Below, piece after piece: positions 34,298-42,355 of a DNA stretch of 42,405 bases. The notes under the pieces are model-generated. The model did not search any database and was not told where the DNA came from. It saw nothing but the letters and a program-made list of their open reading frames with translations. The position numbers and the translations under genes were made by a program. The stretch's first letter is position 1. Each line of letters opens with the position of its first letter. The stretch comes from Bacteriovoracaceae bacterium (lineage in GTDB: Bacteria > Bdellovibrionota > Bacteriovoracia > Bacteriovoracales > Bacteriovoracaceae). The stretch covers positions 1 through 42,405 of the forward strand of contig JAGLPP010000026.1 in assembly GCA_023137315.1 (NCBI GenBank), in the 5' to 3' direction.

Positions 34298-35110
34298 TTA
34301 TGAATTCATTTTAACATTTCGTTTGAGCTTTTGATAGAGTGTCTGAATTGTTAAAAGGTCAAGGGATTCCGCTCTGTCGGTTGTGCTGATGCCACATTCA
34401 TTCAAGGCATCCAGAAGTCTGGATTTTTCATAGGTTCGCTTTAAAATTGTACCTATTTGCTTTCGTTTAAAAGCAAACAAGCGGCGGAGAAATTGCTCAT
34501 AGGAGTCAAATTCACGAAGTGGAATTGTAGGATGATCCCAACGCTTAAAACTAATCACAACGGATTCCACCTCTGGCGGGGGAGCAAAGGAGCCCGGGTG
34601 CACCTTGCAAAGCTGTTTGCAGTCAAAATAGTTACAGCAGATTGCCATAAGTGAATTCATAATGTTTTTTTTATTTGAGTTGGGAACTATCTTTTCTCCA
34701 ACCTCCTTTTGAAACATCAAGGTCATATATTTGATGTTTTCCACTCTTGTGAATTTCATCATAAGCGGTACGGAGATATTGTATGGGAGATTGGAAACAA
34801 GCCAGATTTTTTCATCATTCCAGCTTAAATCATCAACGAGTTTTTCAAGGTCGATTTTCAGTGCATCACCGAAGGTAATTTGATTTTCCTCGAGAATGTC
34901 CAACAGGATATCCCGCATTCTTTCATCTTTTTCGATGGCATGTGTTGGGATGTTCCATTCTATAAGAAGATCTGTAAGAACCCCTTTTCCCGGTCCGACT
35001 TCAATAATGGCGGAGGACTCACGGGCCCAGTCGTCGGCAATTTCCCTGGCGACCTGTTTGTTTACAAGGAAATGTTGACCGAGTTTTTTTTTGGCATAAA
35101 CTTTTTTCAT
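34298..35110 (-). CDS. rsmA: 16S rRNA dimethyladenosine transferase (KsgA)
   Basis: RsmA dimethylates A1518 and A1519 of 16S rRNA (E. coli numbering) late in small-subunit assembly. From ATG 35110 the protein begins KKKLGQHFLVNKQVA and has the SAM motif IEVGPGKGVL (36-45), an acidic ribose site, GDAL, and the catalytic motif NLPYNIS (107-113). PGSFAPPPEVES follows, then a C-terminal domain. The length of 270 residues is normal. The ATG is 1 base after the tsaD stop and has little ribosome site of its own, so it depends on coupling. A longer frame upstream begins inside tsaD and is not credible. Confidence 0.95.
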   Translation of the reverse strand: MKKVYAKKKLGQHFLVNKQVAREIADDWARESSAIIEVGPGKGVLTDLLIEWNIPTHAIEKDERMRDILLDILEENQITFGDALKIDLEKLVDDLSWNDEKIWLVSNLPYNISVPLMMKFTRVENIKYMTLMFQKEVGEKIVPNSNKKNIMNSLMAICCNYFDCKQLCKVHPGSFAPPPEVESVVISFKRWDHPTIPLREFDSYEQFLRRLFAFKRKQIGTILKRTYEKSRLLDALNECGISTTDRAESLDLLTIQTLYQKLKRNVKMNS

Positions 35111-35111
35111 A

Positions 35112-36197
35112 TTAAATTGTCTGGAAATTTTGTTTGTTGATATATCTGCTTTTGGCATCCAGCAACAGGCAATCAGGATAAGCAACCTGCATGTTCCATG
35201 TGCGAAGGGCGTAATTGGCTATCATGGTTCCGTTATCGGTGCAAAAGCGTGGTTCAACAAAATTAACGTTATTATATCTTTTTACAAGAACTTTTCGAAG
35301 GGCGCTGTTGCATGCGACTCCACCACCGACAACCACAGGAAGCTCTATTCCAGTGACTTCCATGCCTTTTTTCAACGCAAATTTCAATTTTAAGGATAGT
35401 GCTTCGATAATTGCCTTTTGGTATGAAGCGCAGACATCACGAAGTTTTTGTGAATAAGATTCCCCGGTTCCGTCATGCAGATGATCAGGGTTTTTTTCAA
35501 GGAACTGTCTCAGTGAGGTTTTTGTTCCCGAAAATGAGAGATTGGCATTTTTTGATCCCCTGAGTCCTATTGGAAATTCGTATTTTTCAGGATCACCGGT
35601 TTTGGCCAGTTCATCAATCAATTTACCTGCTGGATAACCAAGTTTCAGAAGTTTTCCACCCTTGTCGAATGCTTCACCTGCCGCATCATCAATAGTGGTT
35701 CCAATTATTTTGAAGTCAGACTCTGAATTAACCAAAAGATAAAGTGAATGTCCCCCTGAAATCAAAAGTCCAAGATAGGGATATTTTAATTGTTTTTTAA
35801 GATGAATCGCTTCAAGGTGCGCAAAAAGATGATTGACTGGTGTGATGGCAACCTGAAAAAGAAGTGACATGGTTTTTGCCACGTTGAGTCCGGTAAGAAG
35901 CGGCCCCAAAAGTCCGGGATGTGTTGTTACACCGATCAGGGAAATATCCTCCGGTTTTGTTCCGGAATTTAGAAATGTCTCCTCCAAAAGAGGGACAAGT
36001 TTTGCCAGATGATTTCTGGATGCGATTTCGGGGACAACCCCTCCCCATTTTTTCAAAATGGTTTCCTGCGAGAAAAAACTGTGTGCAAGTACCTCTGGAG
36101 GATCATTATATATTCCAGGATCTCCCTTTAGGATGCTGACGGATGTGTCGTCACAACTTGTTTCGATTCCAAGAATCAGTTTCTTCATAATGATCAT
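35112..36197 (-). CDS. tsaD: tRNA N6-threonylcarbamoyladenosine transferase subunit TsaD
   Basis: TsaD (Kae1/YgjD) transfers the threonylcarbamoyl group to A37 of ANN-decoding tRNAs, with TsaB and TsaE. The start GIETSCDDTSVSIL, the metal site NHLFAHLEA (H123-x3-H127), GGHSLYLL and the ATP-binding GGGVACNS are all present, and it ends in the usual FTDN-like FCTDNGTM segment. The annotated ATG and the one three codons later (36188) are both possible; neither has a strong ribosome site. TsaB and TsaE are not in the window. It is the first gene of the operon with rsmA and smpB. Confidence 0.96.
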   Translation of the reverse strand: MIIMKKLILGIETSCDDTSVSILKGDPGIYNDPPEVLAHSFFSQETILKKWGGVVPEIASRNHLAKLVPLLEETFLNSGTKPEDISLIGVTTHPGLLGPLLTGLNVAKTMSLLFQVAITPVNHLFAHLEAIHLKKQLKYPYLGLLISGGHSLYLLVNSESDFKIIGTTIDDAAGEAFDKGGKLLKLGYPAGKLIDELAKTGDPEKYEFPIGLRGSKNANLSFSGTKTSLRQFLEKNPDHLHDGTGESYSQKLRDVCASYQKAIIEALSLKLKFALKKGMEVTGIELPVVVGGGVACNSALRKVLVKRYNNVNFVEPRFCTDNGTMIANYALRTWNMQVAYPDCLLLDAKSRYINKQNFQTI

Positions 36198-36287
36198 ATA
36201 GCACGAAATTTTCCCATTTAAAACTGCAAGCGGGAAATTAATGCAACATATAAATGTTGTCCAAAATTCTATAATATTAAAAATTAT

Positions 36288-36315
36288 AAATTATGCCATC
36301 GTTGTGGCATAATTT
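36288..36315. promoter_or_regulatory. Inverted repeat upstream of the DUF3015 gene, candidate operator
   Basis: AAATTATGCCA (36288-36298) and TGGCATAATTT (36305-36315) are perfect 11-bp arms around 6 bases, 37 bases before the DUF3015 ATG and 91 bases from tsaD. The minus-strand reading of its right arm, TGAAATTATGCCA, differs by one base from that of the left arm of the TRAP inverted repeat (TGAAATTATGGCA). Confidence 0.5.
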
Positions 36316-36351
36316 CATGTAAATGTATTCAGTAAATTCAATGGAGGAATT

Positions 36352-36792
36352 ATGAAACTATTTGTCGGTATAATTGTTTTATTTCTGACTTTTTCAGCCT
36401 ACGCGGTTGATAAATCAAGTGGATGTGGTGCTGGCTGGTATGTCACCAAGAGAAATTCGCTTGTTTCCTCGACAATAAGAGGGACTACAAATGCAATTTT
36501 TTTCAATGCAACACTTGGTATGACCAGCGGGACAATGAACTGTGCCAGACACAGTATTGTTAAAAGTGAGAAAAGAGGCATTCACTATGCGGAAGCAAAC
36601 TTTCATCAGCTAATGGTTGATATGTCCCGTGGGGAAGGTGAGTTTCTGGAAGGGTTTGCCCATGTGGTTGGATATTCCGGAGACATGAAATTATTTGGTG
36701 GAATGGTTCAGCAAAATTTTGGTGACATTTTTGTGAATAGTGATACAACTGCTCAAGAAATGTATGAGAATTTCAAAAACGTAGTGATCTAA
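36352..36792 (+). CDS. DUF3015 secreted protein
   Basis: A signal peptide (residues 1-19) is followed by a short SSGCGAGWYV segment and TTNAIFFNATLGMTSGTMNCARH. The 'TSGT..C' block is the mark of DUF3015 proteins, small periplasmic proteins of unknown role. The rest (YAEANFHQLMVDMSRGEGEFLEGFAHVVGYSGD) is helical and conserved in the family. AGGAGG-type site GGAGGAA lies 5 bases before the ATG. The next gene, 21 bases on, encodes a DUF4105 protein; DUF3015 and DUF4105 genes often sit together, which supports the call. Confidence 0.85.
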   Translation: MKLFVGIIVLFLTFSAYAVDKSSGCGAGWYVTKRNSLVSSTIRGTTNAIFFNATLGMTSGTMNCARHSIVKSEKRGIHYAEANFHQLMVDMSRGEGEFLEGFAHVVGYSGDMKLFGGMVQQNFGDIFVNSDTTAQEMYENFKNVVI

Positions 36793-36813
36793 AACAAGGA
36801 GAATGACGGGCAG

Positions 36814-38682
36814 ATGAAGAAATTGCTCGTTACCATAATATTTTTATCAATGGCCGCTTCTTGCGAGGCGGCTTCTTTGTATGACAAACTGCAAGGCCGC
36901 ATGGGACTTCAGTATTGGTTAAAGCTCCTTCATTACAAGCCAAATTTTTGGGGACATTACAAAAGCATTACAGATAGTCCGAATTTTTTCCTCGATAAAA
37001 ATGGAAAATATAATCCCGAGGCGGAATTTTATGCAAGCATCAAGGCATTCAAGGATGGAAAACCGCTGGTAGGAACATTGAAGCTTCATCCTCAGTGTGC
37101 CTTTCCTGAACGCTACAGATTTCTCAAGGAAATTGGATTGTTAAACACGATGGATGCTCCATGCAAGGATTTCAAGGAATGGAAGAAGGGAATCAATGCA
37201 GAATCCATTTCTCTCGTTTTCTCCACTTCTTTTCCAAACAATCCGGCCTCTCTTTTCGGCCATACGTTTATACGGATTAACCAGAAAGGGAAAAAAAGCG
37301 ATCTTTTGGATTATGCTGCAACTTATGGTGCGAATACCAGCGAGGAAGGTTCAAAATTCAGATATGTTTTCTACGGTCTCTTTGGCGGCTACAAGGGGTA
37401 TTTCAATTTTATGCCCTATTACCAGAAGGTGAATGAATACAACAACTCCGAATCCAGGGATATCTACGAATATAAACTGAACCTCGAACCGGACGGAGTG
37501 GATCGTATAGTGAACCATCTTTGGGAACTCTACACCACGGCCTGGTTTGATTATTATTTTCTTGATGAAAACTGCTCGCTTATTCTCGGCGGTGTTTTGG
37601 AACTTGGCCGTGATGAGTGGAATCTCACCAAAAAGGACAAGTGGTACTATCTTCCAGCCGATTTGATTAAACTTATAGCTAAAACAAAAGGTGCGGTGGA
37701 TGAGGTTGGATTCCGTCCTTCCATCGGACGCAGGCTTGATTGGCGACTTTCCAGTCTTAATTCAGGGGAAAAAAAACTTTTCAGTGCAGTTAAGAGCGGG
37801 GACGTTATTTCTGAACAGATTGGTAACACCAAGGTACTGGACGCCCTGATAGTTTATTTTGATTTTCTCAAGCACAAGGAATTCGGTGTATTGAGACCAA
37901 AACATAAAAAAATCTATCACCAGGTGCTTTTAAGAAGATCAAAATTCAAAGATGGCACGGCGATAAAGAAGGACTGGAAAAGAGATAACAAACCTGATTT
38001 GGGACACGGACCGCAAAAATTTTCGCTTATAGCAGGGGCCGTTAACGATTCTTCGGTGGCCGGAATTCATTTCAAGTTCGGCTATCATGATCTGCTGGAT
38101 AACGATAAGGGATATGAGCCGTTTTCGGGTCTGGATTTTGCCGAAATAGGAGTTGAATATAATTATGATCTGAAGGAGTTGGATATTTCACATATCGGTG
38201 TTATTAACATCTTTTCACTCCATCCCATGAACTTTTATGATCCGCGCTTTTCCTGGCAGGTTGGATTGAATCAATTGTTTGCCGGTGAGATTGATGGAAT
38301 GGGAAAAACAAAGTGGAGGGCCGATGGAGGTGCCGGTGCCACATTCAATCTGGGAAGTGATTATTTCAGATGGTATTTTATGTTTGGGGCGGTTGCAGAA
38401 ACAAGCAAGCATTTCGAAAATAGCTGGCGTTTAGGCCCGAAGGTGGATACCGGATTGTTGATGAACCCGACTGAAAAATATAAATTGACCCTTACTGGCA
38501 GGGTTATCGGGGATGTTATTCGTCGAATAAAAAAAGATTACTATGGCGAAGCTGTCCTCGGACAGTCTTTGTGGATAAAACGGAATCAGGAATTACGGTT
38601 GAATGTTGCATATGTCAGCAGATTCGGCAGCTTTGATCGTAGTACTTATAGTGCCAGGTTCGGATGGAATTTTTGTTTTTAA
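36814..38682 (+). CDS. DUF4105 (Lnb-like) protein with C-terminal barrel-like domain
   Basis: After a signal region (MKKLLVTIIFLSMAASC, possible lipobox with Cys17) comes an unknown N-terminal part. Residues about 132-260 form the DUF4105 domain: SFPNNPASLFGHTFIRI (S146, H150), YYFLDENCSLIL (C254). In Gram-positive Lnb, this fold moves an acyl chain within lipoproteins, and its His and Cys are equivalent; a cysteine acyltransferase or peptidase-like chemistry is inferred here. Residues about 390-622 alternate hydrophobic and polar residues with many aromatic residues and end in FGWNFCF, the C-terminal Phe typical of outer-membrane barrels. The protein may thus sit in the outer membrane with its catalytic part in the periplasm. 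AAGGAG is 12 bases upstream, a little far. Confidence 0.82.
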   Translation: MKKLLVTIIFLSMAASCEAASLYDKLQGRMGLQYWLKLLHYKPNFWGHYKSITDSPNFFLDKNGKYNPEAEFYASIKAFKDGKPLVGTLKLHPQCAFPERYRFLKEIGLLNTMDAPCKDFKEWKKGINAESISLVFSTSFPNNPASLFGHTFIRINQKGKKSDLLDYAATYGANTSEEGSKFRYVFYGLFGGYKGYFNFMPYYQKVNEYNNSESRDIYEYKLNLEPDGVDRIVNHLWELYTTAWFDYYFLDENCSLILGGVLELGRDEWNLTKKDKWYYLPADLIKLIAKTKGAVDEVGFRPSIGRRLDWRLSSLNSGEKKLFSAVKSGDVISEQIGNTKVLDALIVYFDFLKHKEFGVLRPKHKKIYHQVLLRRSKFKDGTAIKKDWKRDNKPDLGHGPQKFSLIAGAVNDSSVAGIHFKFGYHDLLDNDKGYEPFSGLDFAEIGVEYNYDLKELDISHIGVINIFSLHPMNFYDPRFSWQVGLNQLFAGEIDGMGKTKWRADGGAGATFNLGSDYFRWYFMFGAVAETSKHFENSWRLGPKVDTGLLMNPTEKYKLTLTGRVIGDVIRRIKKDYYGEAVLGQSLWIKRNQELRLNVAYVSRFGSFDRSTYSARFGWNFCF

Positions 38683-38684
38683 AA

Positions 38685-39509
38685 ATGAAGATAATAATTC
38701 ATATTCTTACATTAATGCTCGTGTCCTGTACCCATGTCTTTTTTCAGCCGGACAGGATTCATTATTATGATCCTGCGTTGCAGGGAGTACATGATTTTGA
38801 GGACATGTATTTTGGTTCGTATGATAATTTAAAACTCCACGCACAGTATTTAAAGGGTGAAAAAAATAAAAAAGGTCTTTTGGTGCATTTTCACGGCAAT
38901 GCTGAAAATCTTTCTTCGCATTTTATGCATTTTCTCTGGCTTCCAAAATTTGGTTATGATTATTTTATTTTCGATTATCGCGGTTACGGTAGAAGCTGGG
39001 GGAAACCTTCATTTGACGGGGCCATCGCTGATGGAAAGGAGGCACTTGATGTTGCGTGGAAATTGTTCAAAAAAGAGGGATACGAAAAATTTATTGTTTA
39101 CGGTCAGAGTCTTGGCGGGCCCATACTCTTAAAATCACTTCAAAAATTTAAACATGCAGCAGAAATAGATCTGTTGGTTTTGGATTCCACATTTGTTGAT
39201 TACAAGAAAGAGGCGTTTGATGTTTTGAGCGGAAATGCGGTGACTTTTTTGTTTTCACCTCTGGCATTTATGCTTGTTTCCAACACGCACTCCCCAAGAA
39301 AGGATCTTGCCGCTATAAATATTCCAACGCTTGTAATTCACGGAAAAAAAGACAGGACTGTTGATTTCCATCATGGTGAATATATTTTCAATAATCTAAA
39401 AACGAAAAAATGGTTCTGGCCGATTGAGAAGGGAAGACATACGGATATTTTCTTTAATGGAAAGAAAGAGTACAGAAAAAAATTCGTTGATTTTATTGAT
39501 TCCCTATAG
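38685..39509 (+). CDS. Alpha/beta-hydrolase lipoprotein
   Basis: From ATG 38685 the 274-residue product has a lipoprotein signal ending LVSC (Cys15). The hydrolase core shows HGNAENLS (oxyanion region), FDYRGYGRSWG, the nucleophile elbow GQSLGG with S142, aspartate in HGKKDRTVD (D223) and histidine in KGRHTDIF (H252), a complete Ser-Asp-His triad of the BEM46/YfhR type. It would be an esterase or lipase held at a membrane. It follows the DUF4105 gene by 2 bases and so is probably coupled to it. Its stop overlaps the convergent ybgF-like gene by 6 bases. Confidence 0.88.
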   Translation: MKIIIHILTLMLVSCTHVFFQPDRIHYYDPALQGVHDFEDMYFGSYDNLKLHAQYLKGEKNKKGLLVHFHGNAENLSSHFMHFLWLPKFGYDYFIFDYRGYGRSWGKPSFDGAIADGKEALDVAWKLFKKEGYEKFIVYGQSLGGPILLKSLQKFKHAAEIDLLVLDSTFVDYKKEAFDVLSGNAVTFLFSPLAFMLVSNTHSPRKDLAAINIPTLVIHGKKDRTVDFHHGEYIFNNLKTKKWFWPIEKGRHTDIFFNGKKEYRKKFVDFIDSL

Positions 39510-40271
39510 TTGTGGAATCAGTTTTTTTGCCTCAATCGCCTTTTTGGATCGAGGATAGCGTCTTACAAGTTCTTCAAGTGTCTGTTTGGCAGCATCCTTC
39601 TGTCCGAGTTTTTCAAAACTTCTTCCAAGAAAAAACATGGCATTTGAATTGTATTTGAATTTCGGGTATTTGGTTATAAGTTTGGAAAAATAAACAATTG
39701 CTGATTTGTGTTTATCCAAAAGATAATCACTCATGCCTATATTATGATAAACGCGTGCCTTTTTGTTTCCACGGATTTTTTTGTTCTTCAAAAGGGATTG
39801 AAGTTTTGGACGTGCCTTTTTATATCTTCCCTTGCGGTAAAGTTTCATTGCCTCATCATATGAGGAGACTTTCTTCACACCGGATATTTTACCAAGCGTT
39901 TGTAAAACCTTATCAAGATATTTTTTCTGTGCTGTAAGTTCTTCCTGGTTTTCTTTGAGTTGATCAATGGCATTTTGGTGCTTTTCCTTTAAAAGCTCCA
40001 CATCTTCCTTGAGTCTTTTTATGTTGTCTTCCCTGGAGAGTTCTCTTTTATGTGATTTCTCCTCCACCGTTCCTGTGAGTTGCGACAGGCGTTGTTCAAT
40101 TTCCTGCATCTTCAGTTCTTGATCTGTGGAGAGTTTTTGCAGTTGCACCATTTGCTGGGCGATATTGTCGATGAGCTGCTCTCTTTGAATTTGTTCACTT
40201 GTCTTACATGAAAAGAGTGCTACCAGCATGATGACAGGGAGAAGAACATATATTTTGGAAAACATAGGCAT
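39504..40271 (-). CDS. YbgF/CpoB-like coiled-coil TPR lipoprotein
   Basis: The signal ends ALFSC (Cys22). Residues about 30-125 are a long, charged coiled coil. Residues about 135-255 form three or four tetratricopeptide repeats (SYDEAMKLYRKGRYKKARPKL, then a pair with YHNIGMSDYLLDKHKSAIVYF and AMFFLGRSFEKLGQKDAAKQTL). The arrangement, coiled coil then TPR, is that of CpoB/YbgF, which links Tol-Pal activity to cell-wall synthesis at division. Here a lipid anchor replaces the soluble form. The ATG at 40265 has better spacing from AAGGAA than that at 40271. It is the third gene after pal. Confidence 0.83.
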   Translation of the reverse strand: MPMFSKIYVLLPVIMLVALFSCKTSEQIQREQLIDNIAQQMVQLQKLSTDQELKMQEIEQRLSQLTGTVEEKSHKRELSREDNIKRLKEDVELLKEKHQNAIDQLKENQEELTAQKKYLDKVLQTLGKISGVKKVSSYDEAMKLYRKGRYKKARPKLQSLLKNKKIRGNKKARVYHNIGMSDYLLDKHKSAIVYFSKLITKYPKFKYNSNAMFFLGRSFEKLGQKDAAKQTLEELVRRYPRSKKAIEAKKLIPQL

Positions 40272-40283
40272 TGTTCCTTTGAT

Positions 40284-40592
40284 TTATTTTTGATCAAGGC
40301 TCTCCGACATACCTTTTAGTTGGGCGGTGATTTCAGCTTTTTCGGAGTAACTTTGTGAGAGCAGTGCGTATTGTTTTGCCTTGTTGAAATATTTTTTTTT
40401 GTAAGCGGATTTTGCTTTCAGGTAGTAATGCTCGGCCTTTCGATAATGACCTGGAGATAAAACCTGTGCATTGGCCTCTTTGGCCGCCATAAACGCAGTA
40501 GCGGCCAAAGTCATCTCAAGCTTCGGGCGTTCGGTCATAAGTCCGCACGCCCCGAATATTGAAAGTAATGTAATAAGGGCCAGTTTTCTTAT
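40284..40592 (-). CDS. DUF4398-type lipoprotein, apparent ATA start
   Basis: The body, with TLAATAFMAAKEANAQVLSPGHYRKAEHYYLKAKSAY, is a DUF4398 domain: two helices rich in Ala and Lys, normally on a short lipoprotein. The first ATG (40538) would leave a cytoplasmic fragment without signal. Upstream in frame are RKLALITLLSIFGAC and a lipobox-like FGAC, a typical lipoprotein signal. No ATG, GTG or TTG opens it. The only codon placed correctly is ATA at 40590-40592, 5 bases after GAGGT and 3 bases after the pal stop. CTG and ATT codons further in would lose the basic N-region. I therefore annotate from ATA; sequence error or mutation is possible. Confidence 0.7.
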   Translation of the reverse strand: MRKLALITLLSIFGACGLMTERPKLEMTLAATAFMAAKEANAQVLSPGHYRKAEHYYLKAKSAYKKKYFNKAKQYALLSQSYSEKAEITAQLKGMSESLDQK

Positions 40593-40595
40593 TTA

Positions 40596-41102
40596 CTACC
40601 TCGCGGATATTGCGGTAATAACGAAATTACCTCTTCTGTTTTTTGACCATGAACTTTCGTCATGTCCAAATTCAATTGGTCTTTCTTTTCCAAACGTAAC
40701 AGTGGTTATCCGTGAAGAGGCTATTCCAATGTTTGATAGATATCCTCTTATAGAATTCGCTCTTTTCTCTCCGAGGGCTATGTTATACTGAACACCGCCG
40801 CGTTCATCACAATGGCCTTCGATTTGAACGTCAACCTGCTTGAATTTTTTAAGAAATTCCGCATTGTCTTTTAGTGCTGCTCTTGCAGAAGAAGTCAGTT
40901 GACTTGAATTAAAGTCAAAATAAACTGTCTGCAGAAGTCCGGCCTTTCCTGAATCGCTATCAGCATTAATTTCAACATCAAGATCGCTGATATTGTCTAC
41001 TGCTGCCAGTTGTTCAGATACTGCTGGTTTCTTTTTCTTGGTGGCACAACCAGTTAGTGCAAGTGCCATTGATAGAATCATGATCGCAATAATGTTCCTC
41101 AT
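40596..41102 (-). CDS. pal: Peptidoglycan-associated lipoprotein Pal
   Basis: The signal ends ALTGC (Cys19). After a Lys-rich linker comes an OmpA-like domain: VYFDFNSSQLTSSARAAL, then VQIEGHCDERGGVQYNIALGEKRANSIRGYL and a VTFGKERP block. These bind meso-diaminopimelate of peptidoglycan and anchor the outer membrane. The 168-residue length fits Pal rather than OmpA. AAGGAG lies 7 bases before the ATG. Genes for a DUF4398 lipoprotein and a YbgF-like protein follow. The tolQRAB genes are not in this window. Confidence 0.95.
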   Translation of the reverse strand: MRNIIAIMILSMALALTGCATKKKKPAVSEQLAAVDNISDLDVEINADSDSGKAGLLQTVYFDFNSSQLTSSARAALKDNAEFLKKFKQVDVQIEGHCDERGGVQYNIALGEKRANSIRGYLSNIGIASSRITTVTFGKERPIEFGHDESSWSKNRRGNFVITAISAR

Positions 41103-41172
41103 TACATACTCCTTCTTTTTTCAGATACGTTAAACCTGTTGTTTCTATTTAATCGGTGTATAAAAATTAATA

Positions 41173-41202
41173 TTTATAGTAACTTAGTTATATTACATAC
41201 AA
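41173..41202 (-). promoter_or_regulatory. Possible pal promoter
   Basis: On the minus strand TTGTAT (41197-41202), 18 bases, then TATAAA (41173-41178), giving a leader of about 60 bases before pal. Confidence 0.42.
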
Positions 41203-41270
41203 GAGAAATGTTTTTAAAGGGAAAATTGCTTAAAAGACTTAATATGTCAGGTATTGCGTTTATTGTGAAT

Positions 41271-41813
41271 TTACTCTTCGCCTAATTCGTATTTGACAGT
41301 TCCGCCTTTTGTTGTGTGATCAAAAGTAACGGTGATCTTGTAGGACCACCATCCGGGCCCGCCGCTTCCAATGCATGAGTTGTATCCGCCGTCACCTGTT
41401 CCGTCGATGAGGAAGTGGATATAGATACCACTGTTGTTCTTCAGGCCATCTTCGTTGATGGTTCCAGTCAGGGCGTATCCGCAAGGATATGGTTCTCTGA
41501 CAGTGGCGTTGCGTGTGAGATATTTCCAGATATAGCGTGCAATATTTTTTGCGTTTGACAGATGGGCGCTGTTTCTTTCCACGGAGAATTCAAATTCGCC
41601 GCTTGAATGTTCGGTATCAAAGTATTCCGATTCAGAAAAATTCTTGAGGCTTCCAGTATAGTTAGAGGTGACCAATGTGTCGTATACGAAGGCCTCTTTA
41701 ACTTTGACGTTGATGGAGTCGCCACTCCACGCGTATGCCTGGGCCATTAAGAACAGGCCGGCCATGATGGCCATTATTTTTATAGTTTTGTTTGTTGTAA
41801 ATCTTGTAATCAT
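41271..41813 (-). CDS. Secreted protein of unknown function
   Basis: A signal peptide ends near residue 28 (MAIMAGLFLMAQAYA then WSG). The mature 152 residues are beta-rich, with alternating hydrophobic residues, a SCIGSGGPGWW segment near residue 145 and two cysteines (near 117 and 144) that may pair. No family is recognised. AAGGAG lies 7 bases before the ATG. It stands alone between pal and ssrA, facing away from ssrA. The GPGWWSYKITVTFDHT ending looks like a beta-sandwich edge. Confidence 0.68.
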   Translation of the reverse strand: MITRFTTNKTIKIMAIMAGLFLMAQAYAWSGDSINVKVKEAFVYDTLVTSNYTGSLKNFSESEYFDTEHSSGEFEFSVERNSAHLSNAKNIARYIWKYLTRNATVREPYPCGYALTGTINEDGLKNNSGIYIHFLIDGTGDGGYNSCIGSGGPGWWSYKITVTFDHTTKGGTVKYELGEE

Positions 41814-41946
41814 AATCCAACTCCTTATTTACAGACTCAGACTATAAAAGGGGGTGGAAGATGTTAAATAGATTATTCTTATGATTGCAATCTAATTATT
41901 AGATGAAAGGGTCAGATAATTGACTCTTTAGTTAAATTTATTTCTG

Positions 41947-41955
41947 TGTTATAAA
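41947..41955 (+). promoter_or_regulatory. Possible extended -10 promoter of ssrA
   Basis: TGTTATAAA fits the extended -10 motif (TG, one base, then TATAAA). It would start transcription near 41962, leaving a leader of about 22 bases to be removed by RNase P before the mature 5' end. No matching -35 box is visible. Confidence 0.4.
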
Positions 41956-41983
41956 TGATGCGAAGCAAAGTTCTTAATCTGAT

Positions 41984-42355
41984 GGGGGTGTCCTGGTTTC
42001 GACAGGGGATACGTTGGATTAGACGGGCGTGTCCAGGTTTGTCTCCCGGCCTGGTAAAAAGGAGACAACATTTAAATTGGCGAATCTTTTGATTATGCCG
42101 TAGCTGCCTAGTTAATAACTATCGCACTGCTGAGGGCCCGGTTACCAAGAAACAGAAGCCGGAACTTATGTTTGGATCTGCATGTAAACTAGGTCCCGTG
42201 AAACTGCCGGGTTAATCACGTAAAAAAACCACCGGGATTTGCGAAGGTTACATATCTTCGATAGTCGTGTTTCTCGACGAAAAACAGGAACTACGCACGT
42301 AGGCCGCTAGTTCATGGTCTTTTGGACGCGAGTTCGATTCTCGCCACCTCCACCA
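41984..42355 (+). ncRNA. ssrA: Transfer-messenger RNA (tmRNA, ssrA)
   Basis: The 5' end GGGGGTG-TCCTGGTTTCGACAG and the 3' end GAGTTCGATTCTCGCCACCTCCACCA pair as the tRNA-like domain; the acceptor stem has one G-U pair and CCA is encoded. Between them lie the message and pseudoknots. The tag frame opens at GGC 42079 and reads GESFDYAVAA, closing at TAG 42109-42111. The ending YAVAA is a variant of the usual YALAA degradation signal. The RNA should rescue stalled ribosomes with SmpB (33839) and tag proteins for ClpXP/ClpAP-type proteases. Length is 372 bases, typical of one-piece tmRNA. Confidence 0.96.

Noticed and set aside
41906-41929. Hairpin AAAGGGTCA/TGACTCTTT before ssrA
   Set aside because: It has one G-U mismatch-type pair and is not placed on either likely promoter; I could not give it a role.
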